From: an uncultured cyanobacterium
Lineage (GTDB): Bacteria; Cyanobacteriota; Cyanobacteriia; CACIAM-69d
Direction: 5' to 3'
DNA: 64,000 nt
NCBI GenBank assembly: GCA_937883785.1
Contig: CALGDE010000027.1
Span: 1-64,000 of the forward strand
The notes below the pieces were generated by a model. That model searched no databases, had not been told where the DNA came from, and saw only the letters and a program-made list of their open reading frames with translations. Both the position numbers and the translations under genes were made by a program. This document shows positions 8,482 to 16,824 of the stretch, piece after piece (the stretch's first letter is position 1; every line of letters starts with the position of its first letter).

Positions 8482-9024
8482 ATGGCAGTTTCCAAGACGC
8501 TTCGTTCAATTTCGGCGGCTTTGGCGGGCTGTCTTGTGGCCTTTGGCGGCGGCACCCTAAGTCCGGTGGAAGCGCAATCAACTTGGCCCCCTGGATTCTA
8601 TCGCCGGGTCAATGAACGGCGGATTCGATATATTTCCGAAGATGGTCGCATGTGCCAGGTGCTGAATAGTCAGCAAATGCGGGCGTTTGGCGGTGCAGAT
8701 CAGGTTCGGCTTGTGGGATCGCGATCGCAGTATGACCAGCGACGCACCAGCACAGGCACCTGTCCTTGGCCCGACGGCATTTACCGTGAGTCGCGCTGGA
8801 ACGGCATTTGGCAATACTTATATACGGCAGACAGCGAGCGCTACTACTGCAACATCACCACATTCCCTCATCTCCAGGCTTACATTCCTGAGGGTGGTAA
8901 TGCGAATTTATATATTCTGGTGGTGCCCAATCGTTCACGACTGGGGCTGAAGCGCAAGTGGGGCGGCGACTGCGCCTGGCCTGCAGGTCCTGTAGAAATC
9001 CAAGAAATTCCGGGTAACAGCTAG
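8482..9024 (+). CDS. Secreted protein with two Cys/Trp-rich repeats
   Basis: I do not recognise a named family. The 180-residue protein has a signal peptide (about residues 1-32, ending SPVEAQS). The mature part is an imperfect duplication of about 65 residues. Each unit begins with WPPGFYR or WPDGIYR, has an aromatic middle with one Cys (RMCQVLN; RYYCNIT) and ends with a Cys-Trp-Pro boundary (CPWPDG; CAWPAG). The four Cys could form one disulfide per unit. The start ATG follows a GGAGAAGGTGAGG purine tract. It lies 90 bp after the PilP-like gene. A periplasmic or outer-surface location is inferred. Confidence 0.72.
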   Translation: MAVSKTLRSISAALAGCLVAFGGGTLSPVEAQSTWPPGFYRRVNERRIRYISEDGRMCQVLNSQQMRAFGGADQVRLVGSRSQYDQRRTSTGTCPWPDGIYRESRWNGIWQYLYTADSERYYCNITTFPHLQAYIPEGGNANLYILVVPNRSRLGLKRKWGGDCAWPAGPVEIQEIPGNS

Positions 9025-9339
9025 CAATAGCCAGGGCTGCTTAACTCATTTCAACCCCCTATGACTTCCCTTCTTTGGGACGTACCGCTGGCGTTTCGAA
9101 AGCCTATATTTCTATAAGTTCTGAGGGATTGAGCTGCCTGAGAGCGATAGGGATATGACTCGGTGGTGCCCCCTAGAATCTTGTAGAAATATAGAGTTGG
9201 CAATAAAACTTAAACTGTCGATTTTTCGGGAGCGCGTTTTGGGATATTAGACCTAGAGCCTTAAGGTTTAAACAGCTTTGAGCGCTTTAACTTTACTGAC
9301 CTAAAGTGACCTAAATCGTTAAGAGAGGAGAGTAAAACC
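9025..9339. promoter_or_regulatory. psaE upstream region with a spaced 11-bp inverted repeat
   Basis: This 315-base leader holds CTATATTTCTA (9104-9114) and its exact complement TAGAAATATAG (9184-9194), 69 bases apart. No gene is visible. GAGAGGAG (about 9323-9330) is the Shine-Dalgarno sequence of psaE. The inverted repeat could be a pair of regulator half-sites or an RNA stem; no known light-response element was recognised. Confidence 0.5.
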
Positions 9340-9534
9340 ATGCCTAAGCGCGGCGATACGGTTCGTATCCTACGTCCTGAGTCTTACTGGTATCGGGAAC
9401 TGGGCACCGTTGCATCAGTTGACCAAAGCGGTACTAAGTATGCTGTGATTGTCCGTTTCCAAAAGGTTAATTACGCCAATATCAACTCGAACAACTTCTC
9501 CATCGCTGAGTTGGAAGTTGTGGCCAGTAAGTAA
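9340..9534 (+). CDS. psaE: Photosystem I reaction centre subunit IV (PsaE)
   Basis: PsaE is a stromal-side subunit of photosystem I that helps ferredoxin dock and supports cyclic electron flow. The 64-residue protein has the SH3-like fold signature: [21 protein letters not shown], then [16 protein letters not shown] and a final ELEVV strand. Its length is at the short end of the family (about 64-75). A strong Shine-Dalgarno sequence GAGAGGAG precedes the ATG. psaE next to mutM is a common cyanobacterial arrangement; the gap here is 113 bp. Confidence 0.98.
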   Translation: MPKRGDTVRILRPESYWYRELGTVASVDQSGTKYAVIVRFQKVNYANINSNNFSIAELEVVASK

Positions 9535-9647
9535 GCCTGTGACCAGAAATCAAATACCAGCAACTAAAGCACACGCGCGAGTTGGGCCACTGTCCGCTAG
9601 CGTTTGATTTTGCATTTTGCTGCTTTGTTTTTTAGGAGCCGAGGATC

Positions 9648-10529
9648 ATGCCAGAATTGCCTGAAGTCGAGACCGTTCGACGGGGGCTACAGCGGTTGAC
9701 CCTCGGTTTTGTGGTGAATGAGGTGGATGCCTTATTGCCCAGGACGATCGCCGCCCCAGAGTCGGTGGACGCATTTGCCGCTGGCGTTGTGGGCAGTGGC
9801 TTAACTGGGTGGCAGCGACGGGGTAAGTATTTGCTGGGAAAGCTGGGGGATGATGAACAGAGGGGCGATCGCGGTTGGCTAGGGGTGCATTTGCGGATGA
9901 CCGGGCAACTGCTGTGGGTGGCTCCCGATACGCCGGTGTCGAAACATACCCGCGTGCGGTTGTTGGGGGTGGCCCAAGATGGGGCTGGTGAAAGACCTTG
10001 GGAATTGCGCTACGTGGATCAACGCACCTTTGGGCGACTATGGTGGGTGCCGCCGAGGGTAGAGACTGATGCTGTGATGACGGGACTACAGCGATTAGGT
10101 CCAGAGCCATTTTCTGATGAGTTTTCGGTGGCGTATTTACGGCGATCACTTCAAAATCGCAAGCGCAGTATTAAGTCGGCGCTTCTGGATCAGGCGCTGG
10201 TGGCGGGCATCGGTAATATTTACGCTGACGAATCGCTGTTTTTGAGTGGGATTCATCCGTTAACCCAGTGTGCGACGCTGGCGGAGGAGCGGGGCGATCG
10301 CCTAGATAAGCTGCAAAAAATGGTGGTGCAGGTGTTGCGCACTAGCATTGACGCTGGGGGAACCACCTTTAGCGATTTTGTGGGGGTGACGGGGGTGAAT
10401 GGTAATTACGGCTGTGAAGCGTGGGTTTATGGGCGGGACGGGGAGCCTTGTAAGGGGTGTGGTGCAACGCTAGAACGGTTGAAAATTGCGGGGCGATCGT
10501 CCCATTTCTGTCCCAGGTGCCAGAAATAG
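9648..10529 (+). CDS. mutM: Formamidopyrimidine-DNA glycosylase
   Basis: This bifunctional base-excision repair enzyme removes oxidised purines such as 8-oxoguanine and cleaves the abasic site. The 293-residue protein begins MPELPEVETVRRGL, with catalytic Pro2 and Glu3. RRGKYLL carries the conserved Lys (about residue 60), and the helix-two-turn-helix segment includes GIGNIYADESLF (about 187-198). It ends with a zinc finger of four Cys (CKGCGATLERLKI ... FCPRCQ, about 268-291). AGGAGCC lies just before the ATG. Its place after psaE fits repair of photo-oxidative damage, though this link is contextual only. Confidence 0.96.
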   Translation: MPELPEVETVRRGLQRLTLGFVVNEVDALLPRTIAAPESVDAFAAGVVGSGLTGWQRRGKYLLGKLGDDEQRGDRGWLGVHLRMTGQLLWVAPDTPVSKHTRVRLLGVAQDGAGERPWELRYVDQRTFGRLWWVPPRVETDAVMTGLQRLGPEPFSDEFSVAYLRRSLQNRKRSIKSALLDQALVAGIGNIYADESLFLSGIHPLTQCATLAEERGDRLDKLQKMVVQVLRTSIDAGGTTFSDFVGVTGVNGNYGCEAWVYGRDGEPCKGCGATLERLKIAGRSSHFCPRCQK

Positions 10530-10655
10530 GATGCTGAATCAAAGCTGATGGAGATTACGCCAGCGGTCAGGCGACAGTTACAATCCCTAAAGCTACAATC
10601 AATTTTTGATTACGTCACGACTGCGTCACACCTGTCCCATTTCAGTTTTTAGACT

Positions 10656-10877
10656 ATGCCAGCAAAGAAAATCAAAAAAGGAACCATGGTTCGGGTAATT
10701 CGTGAGGCGCTTGAGAATAGTGTTGAAGCAACGTCCAGCGATCAGCGTTTTTCAAATTATGTGTTTGAAACCGACGCTGAAATTTTAGAAGTGGATGGTG
10801 ATTATGCCCTGATACAGTGGGGTGCCGTGCCGACGCCCAACGCTTGGCTGCGGGTGGATCAGCTGGAAATTCTGTAA
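10656..10877 (+). CDS. ndhO: NAD(P)H-quinone oxidoreductase subunit O
   Basis: NdhO is a small oxygenic-photosynthesis-specific subunit of the NDH-1 complex, on its cytoplasmic face, and is involved in cyclic electron flow and respiration. The 73-residue protein shows the family pattern IKKGTMVRVIREALENSVEA, SDQRFSNYVFETDAEI, DGDYALIQWG and a final PNAWLRVDQLE. It starts 126 bp after mutM and ends 20 bp before xth, so it is probably co-transcribed with xth. Confidence 0.94.
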   Translation: MPAKKIKKGTMVRVIREALENSVEATSSDQRFSNYVFETDAEILEVDGDYALIQWGAVPTPNAWLRVDQLEIL

Positions 10878-10897
10878 CGCTATTTCACCGTTTCACC

Positions 10898-11680
10898 ATG
10901 AAAATTACCACCTGGAATGTGAACTCCATTCGCACCCGTTTGGAGCACGTAACCGATTGGCTGGGCGAAAATCCAGTGGATGTGCTGTGTGTGCAGGAAA
11001 CGAAGGTGCAAGATAAGCAGTTTCCTGAGGCGGCGTTTCGCGATCGCAACCTCCAGGTGGAGTTTTTTGGGCAAAAATCCTACAACGGCGTGGCGTTAAT
11101 TAGCCAAGAGCCGCTTACTGCCGTGGCGAGGGGATTTAGTGCCGTATTGGGGGACTCGGTATCTGAGTGGGATGAACAAAAGCGGGTGATTTCTGGAATG
11201 CTCGGCGATGTACGGGTGGTGAATTTGTATGTGCCCAATGGGTCGGCGATCGCCAGCGAAAAGTACGAGTACAAGCTGGGCTGGCTGGCGGTGCTGAAGG
11301 ATTACCTCGCTAAGCTTTTGGAAGAGTCACCGAAGCTATGTGTGTGCGGCGATTTTAATATTGCCCTGGAAAACAAAGATATTTACAAGCCAGAAAAAGG
11401 CGGCAACCACATCATGGCTTCTGAGGCGGAGCGGGAGGCATTGCAGGAGATATTGGGGCTAGGGCTGCGGGATTCCTTTCGCAAATTTACCGACGAGGGC
11501 GGTCATTATAGCTGGTGGGACTATCGCGCCGCCGGATTTCAGCGCAATCGTGGCTGGCGCATCGACCATTTGTATCTGTCCGACGCCCTTTACGATGACG
11601 CCGCCGATTGCACCATCGACGCAACGCCACGGGGTTGGGAAAAACCCAGCGACCACACCCCCGTGACAGTTACGTTTTAG
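10898..11680 (+). CDS. xth: Exodeoxyribonuclease III / AP endonuclease
   Basis: The enzyme cuts DNA at abasic sites in base-excision repair. The 260-residue protein has the endonuclease-exonuclease-phosphatase fold: TWNVNSIRTR (3-12), LCVQETKVQD with metal-binding Glu (about 34), KRVISG, VVNLYVPNGS, CGDFNIA (about 150), WRIDHLYLS and the terminal SDHTPV with catalytic Asp-His. ATG 10898 is chosen because upstream in-frame codons are the end of ndhO in another frame. Together with mutM just upstream and nth at 57.5 kb, the window holds three base-excision repair enzymes. Confidence 0.96.
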   Translation: MKITTWNVNSIRTRLEHVTDWLGENPVDVLCVQETKVQDKQFPEAAFRDRNLQVEFFGQKSYNGVALISQEPLTAVARGFSAVLGDSVSEWDEQKRVISGMLGDVRVVNLYVPNGSAIASEKYEYKLGWLAVLKDYLAKLLEESPKLCVCGDFNIALENKDIYKPEKGGNHIMASEAEREALQEILGLGLRDSFRKFTDEGGHYSWWDYRAAGFQRNRGWRIDHLYLSDALYDDAADCTIDATPRGWEKPSDHTPVTVTF

Positions 11681-11759
11681 CCGGGTGATTCTGGAAAAGG
11701 CGAGCGTTACGGACCCGCTTTAAGGGGCTCTTTAGGTGCCCTGAGTTTTGCCCTGGAGT

Positions 11760-12791
11760 TTATTTATTCTGGTTCTGCGAGACTTGCATTTGCTGGCGGG
11801 CTTTATTGAGCCCCTCAACGGCGCTGTTGGGATCTAGCCCCAGGGCAATTTTGTAATAGGCGATCGCCTCGTCCGGTCGGTTCAAAGCTAGGAGGCGATC
11901 GCCAACCCTTTGATAGTGCCCAACGTCATCGAGGTTGCCATTTAGGGCAAGAAAATCGCCCTGAAGCTGCTCGTCCAAGTCCCCTTGCACCGACTGGTGA
12001 TAGGACTGTAGTGCCTGCTCGAGGGTGATATCCGTTTGCTGCGCCAGACTTTGAATGAGCTTTTGGGACAGGTTTGGCAGCTTGGCATCGATGGCGATCG
12101 CCTGACGATACGCGTCGCTAGCTTCGCTCCACCGCCCCTTCTCCTCTAGGATTTCCCCCAACGCCACATAGTTCCAGGGGAAATCGGGCTTTAGCTCAAT
12201 GGATTTTTTAAACGCCGCGATCGCTGGGTCCCATTGACCAATAGACCGCAGGCAATGACCCCGGTGGTGGGCTGGCCAAGGATTACGTGGCTGAATTTCC
12301 TCCGCCTGCTCAAAGGCCACAATCGCCTCTTCCCAGGATCCGTTGCGCTCTAGCTCCTCCGCCAAATCCTGCCAGCCCCAGAAAAAGTCGGGAGCCAACC
12401 GGGTCACCTGTTGGTACGCATCTAGGGCAAGCTGTCGCCACAGTTGCGATCGCCCCCCGTCCTCCTGACTGCGCCGATGCCAGAGTTTGCCCAGGGCGTA
12501 GTGGGCCCAGGTGAGGTCAGGCTCCTGGGCAATTGCTTCCCGATAGGCTGCCTCCGCCCGGGAAATATCTCCCACCTTCTCCAAATTTTTGCCCAGATCA
12601 TGCCACGCAGCACCGTAGTCGTTGGCAAATCGAGCCAGCTTGTGGACATATCGAAATACCGTTTTTAGCTTGCCCCGCCCCAGGGCTTTTAGCATGAGCT
12701 GAACGTAGCAGCGGCGCGGATTGGTTAGGGGCGCGATCGCCGGAGCCTGGGCATAGAGAGCCGTGGGAAGAGGAAGGGCAGCAACGGTCAT
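11760..12791 (-). CDS. Tetratricopeptide repeat protein
   Basis: The 343-residue protein is mostly TPR units, clearest at about residues 60-95, 125-160, 160-230 and 290-330 (for example YVALGEILEEKGRWSEASDAY, AIAYYKIALGLDPNSA). No enzymatic domain or clear signal peptide is seen, although residues 3-20 are mildly hydrophobic. TPR arrays are protein-binding scaffolds; the partner is unknown. Its upstream neighbour on the same strand, about 95 bp away, is a TPR-CHAT protein, so the two may work together. It ends 79 bp from the convergent xth gene. Confidence 0.8.
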   Translation of the reverse strand: MTVAALPLPTALYAQAPAIAPLTNPRRCYVQLMLKALGRGKLKTVFRYVHKLARFANDYGAAWHDLGKNLEKVGDISRAEAAYREAIAQEPDLTWAHYALGKLWHRRSQEDGGRSQLWRQLALDAYQQVTRLAPDFFWGWQDLAEELERNGSWEEAIVAFEQAEEIQPRNPWPAHHRGHCLRSIGQWDPAIAAFKKSIELKPDFPWNYVALGEILEEKGRWSEASDAYRQAIAIDAKLPNLSQKLIQSLAQQTDITLEQALQSYHQSVQGDLDEQLQGDFLALNGNLDDVGHYQRVGDRLLALNRPDEAIAYYKIALGLDPNSAVEGLNKARQQMQVSQNQNK

Positions 12792-12886
12792 AGGGGCAAG
12801 TTGGCGTGGTAATGAGCATTTAACAGGAACTCGAGCGCCCTTTTATTGAAGGAGAAAACCCAAGGGAAAACGCGGAATTGAGACAG

Positions 12887-15790
12887 CTAGGTAGATTCGC
12901 CAAGGAGCATAAAGGCAGACCAATTGTACGGCTGAGGATAAGCGTCGCGGGTGGTCAACATGGCATGGCGCAGGGCATCGGCTTTTGATTCTCCCTTCTG
13001 GAGCTGGCGGTAAAAATCCGTCATTAATACCGCCGTTGGTTCATCGGGCACTTTCCAAATGGAGACCACGGTGCTGGTGGCTCCCGCCGCCGCAAAGGAG
13101 CGCGCCAGTCCCACAACCCCGTCACCGGTGACGCGCCCATTACCGGTGTTGCAGGCACTCAGGACCACTAAATCTGCTTTCAAGTTCAAATTGATGATTT
13201 CCGGCGATCGCAACAATCCAGCGTCATCTTCCGTGGGGGTTAGGGCGATCGCCCCCGGCACCCCGGCGGTACCCAAATCGTCCAATAGTCCGTGGGTGGC
13301 GAGATGAATGGTTTTCGCAGTGCTGATTTTTTCTAACACCGCGTCCTTAGTGGCCGATGCTCCCAATAGCGCCTTGGACTGTAGCATCTGGCTAATGGTT
13401 TCCGCCTCTCGCTCCGCCCCCGGCAGCGGCTCCAAAGGCTCCGGCGGCGCACCCACTCGGGGAGGCACCGACGGCATAATGGGATTACCCACCACCAGAG
13501 CACCGGGGTCAGCGCCTACGTTTCCCTGGGGGGTGCTGTGCTTGGCCGTCAGCACCGATGCCTGAATTGCCGGCGAAATATAAATGGCATGATCCTCAAT
13601 CAGGTAGCTCCCCGTTTCAGATTTCAACGCCGCAAAGGGCAGCAAAAATAGCTTGCCCTGGGGCACAATTAGCATTGGCTCGCGGGGATCCTTGGGCAAG
13701 TCCCCTTCTAGGGGGGCAATTAAGTCGTCATATAGGTACCGCAGCAGCAGTGCTGACCGCTCTTCCTCAAAGAAATTTCCCGGCACCGTTAGGCTAAATC
13801 GGGCGTCAAGCACCCGCTTTTCCAAAAGCTCCTTGGTGGACAGTACAGTGCGCATGTCGGGGCGATCGCCTCGACCAGAACGCTTCGGCGGCTGCACGGT
13901 CAACGGATGATACTTCACCGTGCCATTGGGCTTCACCACCCAACTGTGGAGGGTTTGGTGCCCAATGGCGTACTCTACTACGGTGACATCCCGCTCCCGA
14001 GCCAACTGCTTAATTTCTTTGAGGGTCAACGGCTTCTGGGGCAAAGCAGAGGTATCCATTGAAGGCAGCCCCGCCATCATTTGTGCAGTTTTGCCAATGG
14101 GTGCCCCATTTAAACGATTCGCCAGCAGCTCCACAAACGCCCGCGCCCGCGCCCGTTCCGCTGCCACCAGCGCCGCTTCCGGTTCGTTGTTGCCCACTAG
14201 CGCCTCCACCAGCCAGGTGTAGGTGTCCGCCTGGGTGTCCGCCAGGGAAATTTTATTTTCGTCGGTTAATCCCGGTCGCAATGCTTCCCACTGGGTGGCG
14301 GCGGCGCGCAGTTGATCAATGGCTTTTTTCTTGTTTTTGCGCTCAATAGATAACTGTCCCAAGGCAGTCAGCGCTTGCCCAGCGGCCACTTGAGCACCGC
14401 TATTTTTTGCCAATGTGGCCGCTTGGTTAAGGGCTAAGTCCGCCTGATCCCACTGTTTTAGGGTCAGGTAGGTGAGTCCTTTTTGCTGGAACACAAGGCT
14501 TTCCCCCGGGCGATCGCCCATACTCTGGGCAAACTTTAGCGCCTCCTGAAAAGAGTTCAGGGACTGTTCCGGCTGGTTGAGCGATCGCTGCACTTCCCCC
14601 AGCAGGGTCCACGAGCGCCGCAGTCCCGAACTCTTTTCCGGGTAGCCGTCCGGTAAATAGCCGTAATATTTCAACGATTCCTGAGCTTGCCTTAGGGCCT
14701 CCCGCAAATCCCCCTGGCGCAGTTGTAACCGCCCCATCCATCGGGCAATTTCCCCCTGCAGCCGGGGCAGTTCGTACACCCCACCGTCTAGGGGAATGGG
14801 ATCCGCCTCCTGCTTTTGGGCATTTGCCTGGGCTTGAAAGAGCCATGACGCTGCCTGATCATACTGTCCCAGCCGCTCGTAAAGCTCCGCCTGGCTAGTC
14901 ATCAAGGTGCCAATTAGGGGCGTATCTTCCAGATCCTGGGCCTTGGCGTAAGCTGCCTGATAAATTCGCAGGGCTTTGGAGAAATTTCCCTGCTGGGTAG
15001 CCACGTCCCCCAAACGGTCAAAGGTACGGGCAAGACGACGGTTATCTTTTTCCTGCTCGTAGATAGCCTTTGCTTGGGTGTAAGCAGCGATCGCCTCATC
15101 AAAATCCCCTTCATCAAGGGCCCGCTCCCCCGCTTTAAACTCCGCCTCGCCGCCGTCAGAAAATTCGCAAATTTTAGCGGGACGCAGGGGGCAAACTTTT
15201 GACTTAAGGGGATTATTTAGCAGGTTGAGTCGCTGGAGTGGCGGCGATTTAAACGTATCGGGAATGGTTTCAATTTGATTGCCTTCCATGATCGCCGTCA
15301 CCAGGCTGGGCATTTTCCCTAGGGGCGCAATATCCCGCACGGGATTCATGGCCACCATTAAAAATTCCACGCTTTTAAGGTTGACCAGAGGCTCCACGTT
15401 TTCGATGCGGTTGCCCACCAACATTACCGAAGTCCAGTGGTCCAGCAGGGTAATGGGATACACGTCCCGTAGATTGGGATCCTGGGAATTAAAAGTCGGA
15501 CGCTGGCTTAGGGTTTCAGCGGCGGCGGTGCAGCTTTGGGTGTCCGCCTGTTTCAGCATGAGTTCCACGGTGTAGCGGGCGTCAGCGTCAGCAGTGGCAC
15601 GGCTTTCGCAAAAAGCCACAAAGACGCTGGTGTCGGTGGCGGCGCTAGGGTGGAATATGCCGGGGGCGATCGCCAAACAAAATCCTAGGGCGATCGTCGC
15701 CACCCACCACAGCTGCGGCCAATTACTACTAATCAGCCGACGACTACCCAAGCGACTCCAGCTCATACGCTGCTTCACTCGATACGCCAT
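12887..15790 (-). CDS. LRR-TPR-CHAT domain protein (caspase-like peptidase family)
   Basis: This 967-residue protein has, in order: one N-terminal membrane segment or signal (about 27-47), a short leucine-rich-repeat block (about 115-200, e.g. IENVEPLVNLKSVEFLMVAM), TPR units (about 215-500) and a C-terminal CHAT domain (about 640-965). The CHAT domain has the caspase-type catalytic pair, His in HLATHG (about 830) and Cys in LSACNTG (about 879), both intact. CHAT proteases in other bacteria act in regulated proteolysis, including defence (e.g. with type III-E CRISPR), but most cyanobacterial members have no assigned role. The export signal suggests a periplasmic or membrane location. No toxin, sensor or pore gene is adjacent apart from the downstream TPR protein. 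Confidence 0.88.
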   Translation of the reverse strand: MAYRVKQRMSWSRLGSRRLISSNWPQLWWVATIALGFCLAIAPGIFHPSAATDTSVFVAFCESRATADADARYTVELMLKQADTQSCTAAAETLSQRPTFNSQDPNLRDVYPITLLDHWTSVMLVGNRIENVEPLVNLKSVEFLMVAMNPVRDIAPLGKMPSLVTAIMEGNQIETIPDTFKSPPLQRLNLLNNPLKSKVCPLRPAKICEFSDGGEAEFKAGERALDEGDFDEAIAAYTQAKAIYEQEKDNRRLARTFDRLGDVATQQGNFSKALRIYQAAYAKAQDLEDTPLIGTLMTSQAELYERLGQYDQAASWLFQAQANAQKQEADPIPLDGGVYELPRLQGEIARWMGRLQLRQGDLREALRQAQESLKYYGYLPDGYPEKSSGLRRSWTLLGEVQRSLNQPEQSLNSFQEALKFAQSMGDRPGESLVFQQKGLTYLTLKQWDQADLALNQAATLAKNSGAQVAAGQALTALGQLSIERKNKKKAIDQLRAAATQWEALRPGLTDENKISLADTQADTYTWLVEALVGNNEPEAALVAAERARARAFVELLANRLNGAPIGKTAQMMAGLPSMDTSALPQKPLTLKEIKQLARERDVTVVEYAIGHQTLHSWVVKPNGTVKYHPLTVQPPKRSGRGDRPDMRTVLSTKELLEKRVLDARFSLTVPGNFFEEERSALLLRYLYDDLIAPLEGDLPKDPREPMLIVPQGKLFLLPFAALKSETGSYLIEDHAIYISPAIQASVLTAKHSTPQGNVGADPGALVVGNPIMPSVPPRVGAPPEPLEPLPGAEREAETISQMLQSKALLGASATKDAVLEKISTAKTIHLATHGLLDDLGTAGVPGAIALTPTEDDAGLLRSPEIINLNLKADLVVLSACNTGNGRVTGDGVVGLARSFAAAGATSTVVSIWKVPDEPTAVLMTDFYRQLQKGESKADALRHAMLTTRDAYPQPYNWSAFMLLGEST

Positions 15791-15945
15791 ATCGCCTATC
15801 GCCCCTTACTGCCTCTTATCACCCCGTTGCTGCAGGTGATTTTATTTACGTCAATCTCCTCCCACTGTAGCGAACCCAATCCGGTTTCTTGCCGAGGCGA
15901 CCGCCCAGGTGACCCCGCCCCTGGATTGAACCCTCTCTGCGCCTC

Positions 15946-16812
15946 CTACACCCGCTTATCGAGCATGTCCGCCAGCAAGGCAAAAAGGGTGACCTGAGTC
16001 GCGAATACAAACAAAATTACGGTGGTGTCCGTCAGGTTCCACTCTACAAATATGTCGTGCGCCAGGGACGCCAGAGAGCACAGGTAAAAAATGCTGGCAA
16101 TGGGCAGAAACACCCGCAGCGGCGCAAAATACACCCCCACCCGCAGAATTAGCTGCACAAACCGAGCGGTGTCACGAATGGGTTTAATTTTGCTCCGCCC
16201 CAGCCGCGCATGGTAATCGATGGGCTCGTAGCGCACCCGGTACCGGTTGGTGAGCATGGACAAGGTAATGGTGGTGGTAAAGCTAAAGGTGTCCGGCAGG
16301 ATTTTGAAAAATCTCTCCGCTACATCCTTACGAAACACCCGCAGACCACTGTTGAGATCGGGGATAGGGCGCTTGGCAATCCATTGGGCAAAGCGCACCA
16401 AAAAATACTTGGGCACCTTGCGAATAAAGGGATAGGTAACATTTTCCCCCGTGCGCGATCCCACCACCATATCCGCTTCGTCCATTAGGGCAACCAAGTG
16501 GGGAATGGCGTTTTGGGGGTAGGTACCGTCGCCGTCAATGATGGCAATAATTGGATAAGTGGCACTACGAATACCGGTTTTTAATGCCGCCCCATAGCCC
16601 TGGTTTTGCTGGTGATGAATGATTCGGCAGTCCGTGCGGCTGTCCAGTAGGTCGGCGGTGCGATCGCCCGATCCATCATTAACCACCACCACTTCGTAGG
16701 CGCACTGGGCATTCCGCAGAACCTGGTGCAGATCATCTAGCGTTTGGGCAATTCCCAGCTCTTCGTTATAAGCAGGAATAATCACCGAAAACGGCGGGCA
16801 GGTGGAAGCCAT
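15946..16812 (-). CDS. Family 2 glycosyltransferase, dolichol-phosphate-mannose synthase type
   Basis: The 288-residue protein has a GT-A fold with VIIPAYNEE at the N terminus, VVVNDGSGDRT (about 42-52), IIDGDGTYP as the DxD metal site (about 91-99) and SGLRVFRKD. Two hydrophobic segments at the C terminus (about 225-250 and 260-280) anchor it in the membrane. Such enzymes usually transfer a sugar to a polyprenyl phosphate carrier; the sugar is not predictable. It is the last gene of an apparent three-gene minus-strand operon, starting 12 bp after the aminotransferase stop. Confidence 0.88.
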   Translation of the reverse strand: MASTCPPFSVIIPAYNEELGIAQTLDDLHQVLRNAQCAYEVVVVNDGSGDRTADLLDSRTDCRIIHHQQNQGYGAALKTGIRSATYPIIAIIDGDGTYPQNAIPHLVALMDEADMVVGSRTGENVTYPFIRKVPKYFLVRFAQWIAKRPIPDLNSGLRVFRKDVAERFFKILPDTFSFTTTITLSMLTNRYRVRYEPIDYHARLGRSKIKPIRDTARFVQLILRVGVYFAPLRVFLPIASIFYLCSLASLAHDIFVEWNLTDTTVILFVFATQVTLFALLADMLDKRV

Positions 16813-16824
16813 GGGAGAGATAAA

